Positions 23,838 to 33,208 of a DNA stretch of 64,000 nucleotides are shown one piece after another; position 1 is the first letter of the stretch; every line of letters begins with the position of its first letter. The position numbers were made by a program, and so were the translations under genes. Location of the stretch: assembly GCF_034931025.1 (NCBI RefSeq), contig NZ_JAYGIL010000011.1, positions 62,001 through 126,000 on the forward strand. The letters run 5' to 3'. The notes below the pieces were generated by a model that saw nothing but the letters and a program-made list of their open reading frames with translations, ran no database searches and was not told the DNA's origin. Origin of the DNA: Arcicella gelida (GTDB lineage Bacteria; Bacteroidota; Bacteroidia; Cytophagales; Spirosomataceae).

Positions 23838-24947
23838 ATGAAATATTATATCATCGCTGGTGAACGTTCGGGAGATTTACACGGTTCGAACTTGATTAAA
23901 GGTATTCGAAAGCACGATGAATCTGCTGAAATCCGTGCTTGGGGTGGCGATATGATGCAACATGCTGGTGCAGAAATCGTAAAACATTACAGAGACCTTG
24001 CCTTTATGGGCTTCTTCGAGGTCGTAAAAAATCTTCCAACCATTTTAGGATTTCTTTCTTTTTGCAAAAAAGATATTTTGCAATTTCAGCCTGATGTTGT
24101 GATTCTGATTGATTATGCAGGATTTAATATGCGAGTTGCCAAATTTGCGAAGCTCAAAGGCATTAAAACTTTCTATTATATTTCACCAAAAGTATGGGCT
24201 TGGAATCAGTCGAGAGCCTTGAATTTAAAAAAGTATGTCGATAAATTGTTCGTCATCTTTCCCTTCGAAAAAGACTTTTTTAAAAAATATGATTATGAAG
24301 TAGATTATGTTGGCAATCCCTTATTTGATGCCATTGCAGATTTTACGCCAGCCAAAGATTTTAGGAAAGAAGCGAGATTAGGACAAAAACCAATCATCGC
24401 TTTATTGCCAGGAAGTAGAAAACAAGAAATTGATGGAATGCTGGCGATGATGTTGACTCAAGTATATCAATTTCCTGAATATCAGTTTGTGATTGCGGCA
24501 GTTTCTAATTTACCCAAAGAATTGTATGCCCGTTGGCAATCTATTTTCCCGATAAAAATTGTAGTCGATGATGCTTATAATTTATTGTCTATAGCCGATG
24601 CTGCTTTGGTTACTTCTGGAACAGCAACGTTGGAAACAGCACTGTTCAATGTGCCACAAGTAGTTTGTTATCGTGGAGGTTGGGCAGCTTATCAAGTTTA
24701 TAAAAGAGTAATTAGAGTACCTTTTGTATCCTTAGTGAATTTAATTGCGGGTAGAAAAGTGGTGACAGAATTACTTCAATATGATTTGACGAAAGAAAAT
24801 CTTCAAACAGAATTAACAAAAATCACAATTGACAAAGAAAGTAGAGCAGAGCAACTGAAAGGCTACGAAGAAATCAGAAATTTACTTGGCACAAAAGGTG
24901 CATCTGAAAAAGCAGGAGCTTTGATGGTGAATTACCTAAAGCAGTAA
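23838..24947 (+). CDS. lpxB: Lipid-A-disaccharide synthase
   Basis: Joins UDP-2,3-diacylglucosamine and lipid X to give the lipid A disaccharide (GT19 family). 369 aa, usual length. Signatures: IAGERSGDLHGSNLIKGI at the N-terminus, GFFEVVKNLP, YYISPKVWAWNQSR, LPGSRKQEI and LVTSGTATLETAL. Peripheral to the inner membrane. Downstream of the pterin synthase gene in the same direction; the 16-bp inverted repeat just before its start could limit translation. Start ATG at 23838. Confidence 0.97.
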   Translation: MKYYIIAGERSGDLHGSNLIKGIRKHDESAEIRAWGGDMMQHAGAEIVKHYRDLAFMGFFEVVKNLPTILGFLSFCKKDILQFQPDVVILIDYAGFNMRVAKFAKLKGIKTFYYISPKVWAWNQSRALNLKKYVDKLFVIFPFEKDFFKKYDYEVDYVGNPLFDAIADFTPAKDFRKEARLGQKPIIALLPGSRKQEIDGMLAMMLTQVYQFPEYQFVIAAVSNLPKELYARWQSIFPIKIVVDDAYNLLSIADAALVTSGTATLETALFNVPQVVCYRGGWAAYQVYKRVIRVPFVSLVNLIAGRKVVTELLQYDLTKENLQTELTKITIDKESRAEQLKGYEEIRNLLGTKGASEKAGALMVNYLKQ

Positions 24948-24958
24948 AACAAGATTTA

Positions 24959-24994
24959 ACAAAATAGGCTTCACCGAAAGGAAGCCTATTTTGT
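24959..24994. terminator. Bidirectional terminator lpxB / acyltransferase
   Basis: Perfect 14-bp arms ACAAAATAGGCTTC and GAAGCCTATTTTGT with an 8-nt loop, between convergent genes. A/T-rich flanks give T-tracts on both strands. Confidence 0.88.
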
Positions 24995-24995
24995 T

Positions 24996-25553
24996 TTAGT
25001 ATTTCAAGTAATTACTCACCCAAGATTTTTTGTAGCCACCAATTTTATCAAAAAACAGTGCGATTTGTTTCAAATCAGCATGAGAATCATTGCTTGTATA
25101 AAATGGTTCACTGATAACAATTCCTTTAATGGTATAATCAAAACCAATCATGACAATGGGAATATCTGCGTTTTTAGCAATAAAGTAAAAGCCCATTTTT
25201 AATTTTTCAACATCTTTTCTAGTGCCTTCTGGTGCAATTACTAAATGTAATTCTTCTTTTGAATTATATAAAGTACTCACTGCTTTTACTACTTGATTAT
25301 TACTTGAACGATCTACGGGATAACCACCAAGCCAATAAAACATCCAACCAAAAGGACCTTCAAATAATTCTTTTTTTCCGAGAAAACCCATTTTAACGCC
25401 AATGGCAGCTCTCGCACCGATTCCCACAGGGAAATCAACTGATTGTGCATGTGGAGCAACAATCAAAATACTCTTTTTGATATGTTTTGGGAATGCACCA
25501 ACCAATTTCCAGCCAGCTATTTTAAAAAGAAATTTGAATAAGAAATTAAACAT
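24996..25553 (-). CDS. PlsC-like 1-acyl-glycerol-3-phosphate acyltransferase family protein
   Basis: 185-aa acyltransferase. The catalytic H-x4-D motif is PHAQSVDFPV (near residues 34-40), and the glycerophosphate-binding motif is APEGTRKDVEKLKMGF. An N-terminal hydrophobic stretch would bind it to the membrane. It is shorter than classic PlsC (about 240 aa) and resembles the small lyso-phospholipid or ornithine-lipid acyltransferases, so the acceptor is uncertain. It lies last in a minus-strand run accA, HAD, site-2 protease, acyltransferase, which ties it loosely to lipid synthesis. Start ATG at 25553. Confidence 0.85.
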   Translation of the reverse strand: MFNFLFKFLFKIAGWKLVGAFPKHIKKSILIVAPHAQSVDFPVGIGARAAIGVKMGFLGKKELFEGPFGWMFYWLGGYPVDRSSNNQVVKAVSTLYNSKEELHLVIAPEGTRKDVEKLKMGFYFIAKNADIPIVMIGFDYTIKGIVISEPFYTSNDSHADLKQIALFFDKIGGYKKSWVSNYLKY

Positions 25554-25635
25554 TTTAATGTGAATTGATAATTAATATTAGTTTGGATGATTGACTATTG
25601 CTTTTGAAGTTAATGTTTTTAAAAACAATAGTCAA

Positions 25636-26826
25636 TTATTTAGCAGCAAAATCAATTTGCATAAATGGATAAGGTGTGAAGCAAAGGATAAAAATAATCA
25701 ATGAAAGCCAGCCTAATAATTTTCTTTTGAAATCTAAAGGTTCATCAATTTCAACTTCTGGATGATAAATGCCTAAAAATCTACCGAGTAAAAACAAGAA
25801 AGGTAAAAAGCCTGAAAAACCTTGTATGTTTGCAATAGATGGAATGTAAGTTAACAATAATTGACCAACAACAACGCTTAAACTTAATACCCAAGAAGTA
25901 AGTTGGTTATCGGAAATTCTTGAAAAACAAATTCTGAGGAAAAGTACATAAGCCAATAGCCAAGTAAAAAAATCTGACTCAGATTGATAATAGCCTGTTG
26001 CTCCGATGTTTTTAATATCTTCAATCGTAAACATTCCATAACCTGCAAAAAAAGCAAAAGCGATAAAAATGATTGGAGAAACGATATTAAAATTCTTTTT
26101 ACCAATTAATCCATACAAAATATGTCCGCCATCTAATTGTCCGATTGGGAACAAATTCAATGCTGTAAAAAACAATGATAAATATCCCGCCCAAATTAAT
26201 GGATAGTGCATGATTTCAAAATTGGGAGGCAAAAGATTAGGGTCGGCAACGTAATTTTTAAAGAATTTGAAAAGTAAGTTGTCTCCCAACACCGTTTGTC
26301 CATTCATAAACTTTGGAATTCTCATTACCTCACTTGGATAATTTTTCCCAAACTGTTGATAATCTGGATGAATCGAGAAAATATGTTCAAATGGAGGTAG
26401 ATGAGTGAAACCGTAGTACAAAACCACCAAAGCCACCACAAAACCAGCTAATGGACCAGCAATGCCAATGTCAAAATATTGTTTTCTTGAACGGGTCTTT
26501 CCTGTAATGCGAATAACAGCCCCTAAAGTGCCGATATTGATTGCAGAAAAAATGCTTAGAAACATTGGAATGTAATAAGGTAATGATGTTCTAATTTTAT
26601 AATATCTTGCCGTGAAATAATGACCAAATTCATGACAAGTAAGAATACCTAAGAAGGGTAGAGAGAAATTTAATCCTTGCCAGAAATCGTCAGGAAAATG
26701 TAGGAGATAAGGTTCTGGAACAAAGAAAAAAGCCTTGGCAGTCATTGCTTCTGCACCTGCCAAGGTTGTTGTGATTAAAGTAACGATGAAAAGAACCGCT
26801 TGAATAATCTCTTTTTTATACTTCAT
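25636..26826 (-). CDS. Site-2 protease family (M50) membrane metalloprotease
   Basis: 396-aa polytopic protein with the zinc motif HEFGH (His65-His69) in a membrane helix and the third-ligand motif LDGGH (PIGQLDGGHILYG) later. These are the features of intramembrane site-2 proteases, which cut transmembrane segments such as anti-sigma factors. The substrate is unknown, and PDZ domains typical of RseP are absent. The start overlaps the upstream HAD gene by 11 nt, so translation is coupled. Start ATG at 26826. Confidence 0.9.
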   Translation of the reverse strand: MKYKKEIIQAVLFIVTLITTTLAGAEAMTAKAFFFVPEPYLLHFPDDFWQGLNFSLPFLGILTCHEFGHYFTARYYKIRTSLPYYIPMFLSIFSAINIGTLGAVIRITGKTRSRKQYFDIGIAGPLAGFVVALVVLYYGFTHLPPFEHIFSIHPDYQQFGKNYPSEVMRIPKFMNGQTVLGDNLLFKFFKNYVADPNLLPPNFEIMHYPLIWAGYLSLFFTALNLFPIGQLDGGHILYGLIGKKNFNIVSPIIFIAFAFFAGYGMFTIEDIKNIGATGYYQSESDFFTWLLAYVLFLRICFSRISDNQLTSWVLSLSVVVGQLLLTYIPSIANIQGFSGFLPFLFLLGRFLGIYHPEVEIDEPLDFKRKLLGWLSLIIFILCFTPYPFMQIDFAAK

Positions 26827-27436
26827 TTGAAAATAAATCTAAAATCGTAAATTCATTAGGAACAATTTGCTTAGTTTGAATTCCTAAAGTGGCTGCTCCT
26901 TCTAAATTTGCTAACAGGTCATCCAAGAATAAGGTTTCAGAAGCAACAAGGTTTGCTTGTTTGAGTACCTCTTCATAAATATCCACTTCAGGTTTTAGTT
27001 TTCCCATTTCATAAGATAGAAAAACATAATCAAAGATTTCACTAAAGTGTTTTACGCCTGCACAACGTTCTAAAATTCTTTCAACTTCCAGAAAATGGAT
27101 ATGACTAGTATTTGAAAGAATATAAATTTTATATTTTGTTGCTAATTTTTTGATAAGTTCAATTCTTGCAGGGTCGATGTCCATCAATAAACCACAGAAA
27201 GCAGTATCAATTTGTTCATCACTTGCAGTGATTTTGAGTTCCTCACGAATTTCCGCTCTGAATTCAGCATCAGTCAATTGCCCTTTTTCGTATCTCGACC
27301 AGATTTGTTTTTCTTTCAAAATTCTTTCACTTTCTCGCCAATTTACATTTTCAGAGATTTCAGTAAAAGCTTTGAAGGTTCTTTCAAAGTCAATGTCGAT
27401 AATTACGTTTCCTAAATCGAAGATGATATTTTTCAC
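26816..27436 (-). CDS. HAD-IA family phosphatase (YihX-like)
   Basis: 206-aa HAD hydrolase: motif I FDLGNVIIDID, motif II LSNTS, motif III Lys in GKLKPEVDIYE, motif IV FLDDLLAN. The subgroup includes alpha-D-glucose-1-phosphate phosphatase YihX; the exact substrate is not certain. The start is a GTG at 27434-27436 that shares its first G with the last base of the accA stop TAG, so the two genes are tightly coupled. Its end overlaps the site-2 protease gene. Confidence 0.88.
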   Translation of the reverse strand: MKNIIFDLGNVIIDIDFERTFKAFTEISENVNWRESERILKEKQIWSRYEKGQLTDAEFRAEIREELKITASDEQIDTAFCGLLMDIDPARIELIKKLATKYKIYILSNTSHIHFLEVERILERCAGVKHFSEIFDYVFLSYEMGKLKPEVDIYEEVLKQANLVASETLFLDDLLANLEGAATLGIQTKQIVPNEFTILDLFSNEV

Positions 27437-28386
27437 TAATTGTATGCACCCATGCCACCGAATTTGTCAACTCTTTGGTTGATTCTTTCAGTTGGACTAA
27501 GTTTTTGAAGTTCAGAAATAGTATTTAGAATTACTTTTTTAACGGTTTGCGTAGCAGTTGCATAGTCAAGATGTGCGCCACCAAGTGGTTCAGGAATAAT
27601 GCCATCGACTAAACCATTGTTTAACATATCCGTTGCTGTTAGTTTCAATGCTTCAGCTGCTTGTTCTTTGAAATCCCAAGAACGCCATAAAATTGATGAA
27701 CAAGATTCTGGAGAAATTACAGAATACCAAGTGTTTTCTAGCATCAATACTCTGTCGCCAATGGCAATACCCAATGCACCACCCGAGGCTCCTTCACCAA
27801 TGATGATACAAATAACAGGTACTTTCAACATGAACATATCACGGATATTTCTTGCAATTGCTTCACCCTGTCCACGTTCTTCGGCTTCTAAGCCTGGAAA
27901 CGCACCTGGAGTATCAATTAACGTAACAATAGGTTTACCAAATTTTTCAGCCATTTTCATTAAACGAAGTGCTTTACGATAGCCTTCTGGATTTGGCATT
28001 CCGAAATTACGTAACTGACGTTGTTTGGTATTTCTACCTTTTTGCTGACCGATAATCATTACCGTTTCGCCATCAATTTTACCAAAACCACCAACCATTG
28101 CTTTATCGTCTCCAACGTTTCTATCGCCATAAATTTCGATAAATTCATCACAGATATTTTCGATATAATCTAAAGTATAAGGGCGTTCTGGATGACGAGA
28201 AAGCTGTACTCTTTGCCAGCGAGTTAGATTTGTAAAAGTTTCTTTTTTTAATTGTTCGATGTTTGCTTCCAATTGCGAAGCCGCAACAGTAACATCAACA
28301 TTATTATCAATTGCCAATTTTTTCATTTCAGCTAGTTTTGACTCTAGCTCGGCAATGGGTTTTTCAAAATCTAATAAAGTACGCAT
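27436..28386 (-). CDS. accA: Acetyl-CoA carboxylase carboxyltransferase subunit alpha
   Basis: Alpha half of the carboxyltransferase that moves CO2 from biotin to acetyl-CoA, the first committed step of fatty acid synthesis. 316 aa. Signatures: LDFEKPIAELESKLAEMKKL, RHPERPYTLDYIE, IDTPGAFPGLEAEERGQGEA, GEGASGGALGIAIGDRVLML and SVISPESCSSILW. Works with AccD and the biotin carboxylase, which are elsewhere. First gene of an overlapping run with the HAD phosphatase and site-2 protease. An exact -7 box lies at 28480-28487. Start ATG at 28386. Confidence 0.97.
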   Translation of the reverse strand: MRTLLDFEKPIAELESKLAEMKKLAIDNNVDVTVAASQLEANIEQLKKETFTNLTRWQRVQLSRHPERPYTLDYIENICDEFIEIYGDRNVGDDKAMVGGFGKIDGETVMIIGQQKGRNTKQRQLRNFGMPNPEGYRKALRLMKMAEKFGKPIVTLIDTPGAFPGLEAEERGQGEAIARNIRDMFMLKVPVICIIIGEGASGGALGIAIGDRVLMLENTWYSVISPESCSSILWRSWDFKEQAAEALKLTATDMLNNGLVDGIIPEPLGGAHLDYATATQTVKKVILNTISELQKLSPTERINQRVDKFGGMGAYN

Positions 28387-28479
28387 ATTTAGTTTTTTAC
28401 GGTTATAAAATTATCCGTTGACTATTTTTAGGAAAGGTAAATTTCAGTGATTTTAACTGAAGTTTAAAAAATATTCTCG

Positions 28480-28487
28480 CAAAATTA
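28480..28487 (-). promoter_or_regulatory. -7 box for accA
   Basis: Minus strand TAATTTTG, an exact TAnnTTTG match. The start would be near 28473, giving an approximately 87-nt leader with a small TTTCAGT/ACTGAA stem. Confidence 0.5.
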
Positions 28488-28502
28488 GACAAATATCAAC
28501 CT

Positions 28503-28551
28503 AAAAGAAAAGACTGACCAAATTTTTGAGATTTGAGCAGTCTTTTCTTTT
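28503..28551 (-). terminator. Terminator after beta-CASP nuclease gene
   Basis: Arms AAAAGAAAAGACTG (28503-28516) and CAGTCTTTTCTTTT (28538-28551), with an inner CAAAT/ATTTG stem. It sits just after the stop of the minus-strand gene. Confidence 0.85.
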
Positions 28552-28552
28552 A

Positions 28553-29980
28553 CTATAAAATATATTCTTGTCCCATTTCTGGAATCTCAATGTCTGAGTA
28601 ACCTTCGTCTTCAAGTAAAGCTTTAAAAGTATTCATACTTTCTTCTTCGCCATGAATTAAAAATACTTTTTTAAGCTTTTTAGGAGATTGTTTTTTGACA
28701 AAATTAAGCAAATCTGACTGGTCGCCATGACCTGAAAAAATATCTATTTTCTCAACATTAGCTAAAACTTGATATTCTACATCCTTGATTTTCAGCGACT
28801 TTTGTCCATTCATTAAACGCCAACCCAAAGTTCCTTCAGAAGAGTAACCTACTAATAAAATAGTACAATAAACATTGTTGATATTGGCTGCAATGTGTTG
28901 TTCTACTCTACCACCAGAAATCATTCCTGATGCCGAAATAATGATACAAGGCTCGGCATAATTCGAAATGGCTTTACTTGATTTTTCACTTTGAATGTAT
29001 TGTAAATTTTCAAAATCGAATAAAGAATCATTTTCTTCTTGAAAATCTCTGGCTTCTTTGTTAAGCTGCTTGATATTTTTCTGATAAACTTTTGTAGAAG
29101 CATAAGCCAAAGGGCTATCACTGAATACTTTAATTGGGCTAAAGCCTTTTTCAGAATATAATCTGTTCAAAGTATAAAGTAAAGCTTGTGTTCTACCAAT
29201 TGAAAAAGCTGGAATAATTAATCTTCCCGGAATATCAATACAAGTACGTTGAATAATTTCTGCTAAAGCGTCTTCTGGTGTTTTTTTATCTTCGTGCAAT
29301 CTGCCTCCATAAGTAGTTTCACAGAGTAAATAATCTACTTCTGGAATTTCAGTAGAAGGATCGATATGAAGCGGATAGTCTTTTCGACCAATGTCACCAG
29401 AAAAGCAGATACTTTTCATTACTCCATTTTCTTGTACTTCAACGATGATATGTGCTGCACCCAATAAATGCCCAGCAGGAATAAATGTCACCCAAGCATT
29501 ATCAGCAACTCTGAAACGTCTATGAAATTGAAGCGTGACAAAATTTGCCATGGCATCTTCAACATCTTTTTGTAAATATAAATCGCCTTTAATGAGCAAT
29601 CTATCCATCTTTTTTTTCTTCTTATTACTATCACCCTCGGCTTGTTTTACTTTTTTTAAGTTTAAGTTAGCCGCATCGTATAATAAAAGACTTGTTAAAT
29701 CGGCTGTAGCAGAAGTACAAAGTACTTGTCCTTCATAACCTTCACGATATAACATGGGTATATTTCCAGAATGATCTATGTGTGCGTGTGTAAGTAGAAC
29801 TAAATTTACTTGAGAGGCTTCAAAAGGGAAAAATGCTTTATTGGTAACAGGTTGGGTATAATCAACTTCTCGCCCCATATTTCTTCCACAATCAATTAGA
29901 ATCTTAAACTCATCATCTAATTCAAGTAAATACATACTACCCGTCACCTGCCTCGTAGCTCCCCAAAAAGTTAATTTCAT
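28553..29980 (-). CDS. MBL-fold beta-CASP RNA nuclease
   Basis: 475-aa metallo-beta-lactamase-fold protein of the Ysh1/CPSF73-like prokaryotic group, which process or degrade RNA. Metal ligands are HAHIDH (His65, His67, Asp69, His70), then GHLLGAAH, FSGDIGR and the beta-CASP elements PAFSIGRTQ and ISASGMISGGR, ending with IFSGHGDQSD and IHGEEE. A Lys-rich insert near residues 110-120 (DSNKKKKKMD) is a possible RNA contact. Cytoplasmic. Single gene with its own -7 box and terminator. Start ATG at 29980. Confidence 0.92.
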   Translation of the reverse strand: MKLTFWGATRQVTGSMYLLELDDEFKILIDCGRNMGREVDYTQPVTNKAFFPFEASQVNLVLLTHAHIDHSGNIPMLYREGYEGQVLCTSATADLTSLLLYDAANLNLKKVKQAEGDSNKKKKKMDRLLIKGDLYLQKDVEDAMANFVTLQFHRRFRVADNAWVTFIPAGHLLGAAHIIVEVQENGVMKSICFSGDIGRKDYPLHIDPSTEIPEVDYLLCETTYGGRLHEDKKTPEDALAEIIQRTCIDIPGRLIIPAFSIGRTQALLYTLNRLYSEKGFSPIKVFSDSPLAYASTKVYQKNIKQLNKEARDFQEENDSLFDFENLQYIQSEKSSKAISNYAEPCIIISASGMISGGRVEQHIAANINNVYCTILLVGYSSEGTLGWRLMNGQKSLKIKDVEYQVLANVEKIDIFSGHGDQSDLLNFVKKQSPKKLKKVFLIHGEEESMNTFKALLEDEGYSDIEIPEMGQEYIL

Positions 29981-30029
29981 TATATGTATTTTATGTTTTA
30001 AATCCTTGTTGGTAATTAGTGTAATTTTA

Positions 30030-30037
30030 CAAAGATA
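30030..30037 (-). promoter_or_regulatory. -7 box for beta-CASP nuclease gene
   Basis: Minus strand TATCTTTG, an exact TAnnTTTG match, 50 nt upstream of the ATG. A TTG lies about 13 nt further upstream, shorter than normal spacing. Confidence 0.5.
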
Positions 30038-30115
30038 TTAAAAAGAGCTTCAATTGTCATGGATGTATTTTCTCAAAATTGAAAATATTACAGAAAGTAT
30101 TTGTCAATCTGTGAT

Positions 30116-30781
30116 TTATCCTCCAAAATTTTGTGTGATTCTACTAAATGGACTGTTTTCAGTTTTGTAAGGATTTTTACTGAGGCGAATGGCACATCCC
30201 ATTACTTTATAGTTTTTATTTAAAAGATTGGCACGATGTCCGGGCGAACTCATCCATTCGTTTACAATATTGATTGCCAGTTCTTTATAGGTTTGCATTG
30301 GGATTTGTTTTTCAGTATCACAATCAATATATTGAAAATCTCCACCTTTTCTTTTGGGTTCAATAATACAAAAAGTATCGTATTTCGACTGGATGATGTC
30401 AAATTCTGCAATATTTTCAGCCATTTGAGAAAACTCATTTGTTTGGCTCAATACTCTTTTCGATAAATTCCTATTGTTTTTACTGTATGGATTTTCGTGG
30501 CTATAGAAATTCTTAGAAATCATGGCTTCTGAATGTTCACTAGCGATACGGTGTAATATCGTAGAATATGAAAAGAGCGGAAGGCGATATTTCTTTCTTT
30601 GTAAATTACTTGCATGAAATAGTGCAACATCTAATAATTCATAATTCGGATGGCGAGCATCAATGACTTGATTGGCAATTGCCGATTTTAGAAAATCATC
30701 AGCATTACTTTCATAAAGCGAAGAATCTGATTGGAAAAAGAGACTTTCAAAACAGATTGCAATTAAAAAAAGATACTTCAT
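30116..30781 (-). CDS. Secreted CAP-domain (SCP-like) protein
   Basis: 221 aa: short signal peptide (MKYLFLIAICFESLFF), then a CAP domain with HRIASEHSEAMISKNFYSHE, the NIAEF motif and NIVNEWMSSPGHRANLLNKN near residues 168-187. These hold the conserved His and Glu residues of the CAP cavity. Bacterial CAP proteins are extracytoplasmic; their activity is debated. Minus strand, 49 nt after the DUF6807 gene, so possibly co-transcribed. Start ATG at 30781. Confidence 0.88.
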   Translation of the reverse strand: MKYLFLIAICFESLFFQSDSSLYESNADDFLKSAIANQVIDARHPNYELLDVALFHASNLQRKKYRLPLFSYSTILHRIASEHSEAMISKNFYSHENPYSKNNRNLSKRVLSQTNEFSQMAENIAEFDIIQSKYDTFCIIEPKRKGGDFQYIDCDTEKQIPMQTYKELAINIVNEWMSSPGHRANLLNKNYKVMGCAIRLSKNPYKTENSPFSRITQNFGG

Positions 30782-30830
30782 ACCTGTATAAATGTTTTTT
30801 CATTTAAACGTATGAAGTATCCACGATAGT

Positions 30831-31874
30831 CTATTTTGCGAAATCTGCCGCTAATTTATTTAAGGTTTCATCAGAAGCTTTTCCAGAAGTAATTACAGTA
30901 CGATAACGGAAAGTAACAGATTGTTTTGGTGCTAAAGTAAGATTTAATTCTTTTTTGTCTTTACTAAAAACTTTCTCCCCTAAAGGATTGGCGGCAAAAA
31001 GTCCATAACCACGAGCATGCCAATAAGTAGGATAATTTACATTTTTAGGATGGTCGATGATGGCGATAGAAATATCTTCATCTTTGATTTTTCCAGCTAA
31101 GTTTGTCCACTTTCCACGAGTACTCCAGACATTTTCACCTTCGATGCCTTCGCTACTTCTATAATTACCAGTAATACCTGTATTGTCTAATTTATCAACT
31201 TTGGTTTCAATACCACTTGCATCTACAAAAACATCAGGTTTATCTGATGGATGTTCTAATTCACGAGCTACTCTGATAGCAAAAAAGCCATCTTTTACGT
31301 CTTTAAAAACAACTTCTTTATCTTGTGCCGTTAAAGTTGTAATTCTATCAATAATACGTTGGTCGCCTTTTGAATGAAAAACGTAAGTTGTTTTTTCTTT
31401 CAATAATAAATTTCCTTTCCCATCTGCATCAATCCAATCTGCTGTAACAGCTAAACTAGCTTTGCCATTTCCACCTTTACTTTCTACAATGCCAGTATGT
31501 TTAATCGTTCCATATTTAGAACGGTCTTTGATTGCCGTAGAGTTATTCCAGAAATCGAAGCCATTTACAGATTCATAATTAAGCCACATACCAACATGAT
31601 GCGGGTGGTCAACTCTTTCACCTGCACGAGTTGCAAAAGGATAACCACGAGTAATGGTCGTGCCTTTTGAAGTAAGAATTGGAAATAATACAGGTTTTTT
31701 TAGAATAGCATCACTCGGATAGAAATAAGAAGTAAACGGTTTGTTATCTACCAAAACATCTACTTTGTTTTCAGCTTCTTTAACCACAAGTTTGATTTGA
31801 TCTTTTTTCTGTTGAGCCACTCCGAATTGATAGCCAAATAAAAGTGAACAAAGCAATAAAACGTTTTTTTTCAT
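30831..31874 (-). CDS. Exported DUF6807 / PmoA family protein
   Basis: 347 aa with signal peptide (MKKNVLLLCSLLFGYQFGVA). The conserved RVDHPHHVGMWLNYESVNG and DFWNNS segments, and the later YPTYWHARGYGLFAANPLG, identify the family often labelled methane oxygenase PmoA or DUF6807, abundant in Bacteroidota and Planctomycetes. Despite the name there is no link to methane oxidation. The His-rich motif suggests carbohydrate-related or metal-dependent chemistry, unproven. Located between a GT-C-like membrane protein and the CAP protein. Start ATG at 31874. Confidence 0.85.
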   Translation of the reverse strand: MKKNVLLLCSLLFGYQFGVAQQKKDQIKLVVKEAENKVDVLVDNKPFTSYFYPSDAILKKPVLFPILTSKGTTITRGYPFATRAGERVDHPHHVGMWLNYESVNGFDFWNNSTAIKDRSKYGTIKHTGIVESKGGNGKASLAVTADWIDADGKGNLLLKEKTTYVFHSKGDQRIIDRITTLTAQDKEVVFKDVKDGFFAIRVARELEHPSDKPDVFVDASGIETKVDKLDNTGITGNYRSSEGIEGENVWSTRGKWTNLAGKIKDEDISIAIIDHPKNVNYPTYWHARGYGLFAANPLGEKVFSKDKKELNLTLAPKQSVTFRYRTVITSGKASDETLNKLAADFAK

Positions 31875-31942
31875 GTGTATTTTGTTTGAGAGTTATTTCA
31901 TTTAATTGTTTTATGCTACTCAAAGCAGAAAGTACTTTTTTT

Positions 31943-33208
31943 TTACTTGAAAGAATCTAAACTCCCCTCTTTTCTGATGACCAAATTCAACCAATATATT
32001 ACTCCGACGAAAATAATCATTTCAAAAGCGTATTCTAAGGTGAAACGGATTTCAGCGAAATCTTTAAACTGAAGGAAAGGTTTGCCCGTTCTGAACCATA
32101 AAGAAGGTTGAAAAGAAGCGACAAATTGTATGAAAAAAGTAATGAGTAAGAACTTTTTATCTTTAAAAAAATCGAAGCCAAAGATTAAAGGCATTGCATA
32201 TATAAAAATATAATTGGCATAAGAACCAACTTGAATAATCATCATCAAACCAAAAATTACTATCCAGATTTTGGGTACAAATTGCTGAATACTCAAATTC
32301 TTACTCAAATACGTTTGCCATAAAGCAAAGGAAAGAATGAAGAAAAGTCCAAGCCAATTCAGCAGTTTGATATTATTTGTAAGATTTAATGACCAAATAA
32401 ATGGATTAGCGATAGACCAAAAATTTGGTGCCATCGGTTCTTGAGCAAGGCGAATGGGCATCAAGAAAGAAGTACCGCCATAATAAAATAGGAAAATAAG
32501 TACTGGCAAACCAACGATGCAATTGCCAATGATAAATTTTATTTTATTGTTGACTTTCAGCAATACCAAAGGAATGAATAGAACGAAAAAGGCTTTGGTG
32601 CTTAGTAATCCTAAACCTGTGATAATGCCTAATATCAAATCAGATTTTTTTCTTTGCCAACAATAAATCATTAAACAAGCGAAACCCCACATCCAAACAT
32701 CTTCTTGCCCACCAATAATACAAAAAATAAAAGGAGCAGGTAAGAGTAAATAAATTAGTGTTTTAAATAAATCAGAAGCTTGGTTTTTGGAAGAGAAAGT
32801 ATGTAGCGTAAGCCATAAAGCCAACAATTCTACTAAAACCATTGTTAAGGTTACGGCTTCTGCCGTATCCCAAATGTATAATAACAAAGCAGTAATATAT
32901 GGAAAGAAGGGAGAGTACAATGATTCAAAATCTCTGTAAACCAATTTGAATTTACTGGCTTCTTGTGCTGATTTCCAAAAGATATAAACATCAGATTGTG
33001 CCTTTAGATGGAGAACAATGTAAATAATAACAAATGGAATTATCCTAAACAAGACTGATATAAGTAGGAAAGATTTTAATTTCCCCAGACTGCTGAAAAG
33101 TTGTTCTAGCTCTGTTCTGAATTTGAACGATAAGAAAGCAAGCAAGCAAAGTCCTGAGGCAATTAGTACTTTAAGGTAAACAATTCCATAAGTAGAGATG
33201 TCCATCAT
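31943..33208 (-). CDS. Polytopic membrane protein, GT-C-like (DUF2029 type)
   Basis: 421 aa with about ten hydrophobic segments. The segment AQSDVYIFWKSAQEASKFKL followed by YSPFFPYITALLL resembles the first periplasmic loop of GT-C mannosyltransferases (DUF2029/GT87), which carry the catalytic Asp there (Asp72 region). It would use a polyprenyl-phosphate sugar donor on the periplasmic side. Assignment is by architecture and is not certain. The start can be either of two adjacent ATGs (MMDIS). A -7 box is at 33267-33274; DUF6807 follows 68 nt downstream. Confidence 0.7.
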   Translation of the reverse strand: MMDISTYGIVYLKVLIASGLCLLAFLSFKFRTELEQLFSSLGKLKSFLLISVLFRIIPFVIIYIVLHLKAQSDVYIFWKSAQEASKFKLVYRDFESLYSPFFPYITALLLYIWDTAEAVTLTMVLVELLALWLTLHTFSSKNQASDLFKTLIYLLLPAPFIFCIIGGQEDVWMWGFACLMIYCWQRKKSDLILGIITGLGLLSTKAFFVLFIPLVLLKVNNKIKFIIGNCIVGLPVLIFLFYYGGTSFLMPIRLAQEPMAPNFWSIANPFIWSLNLTNNIKLLNWLGLFFILSFALWQTYLSKNLSIQQFVPKIWIVIFGLMMIIQVGSYANYIFIYAMPLIFGFDFFKDKKFLLITFFIQFVASFQPSLWFRTGKPFLQFKDFAEIRFTLEYAFEMIIFVGVIYWLNLVIRKEGSLDSFK

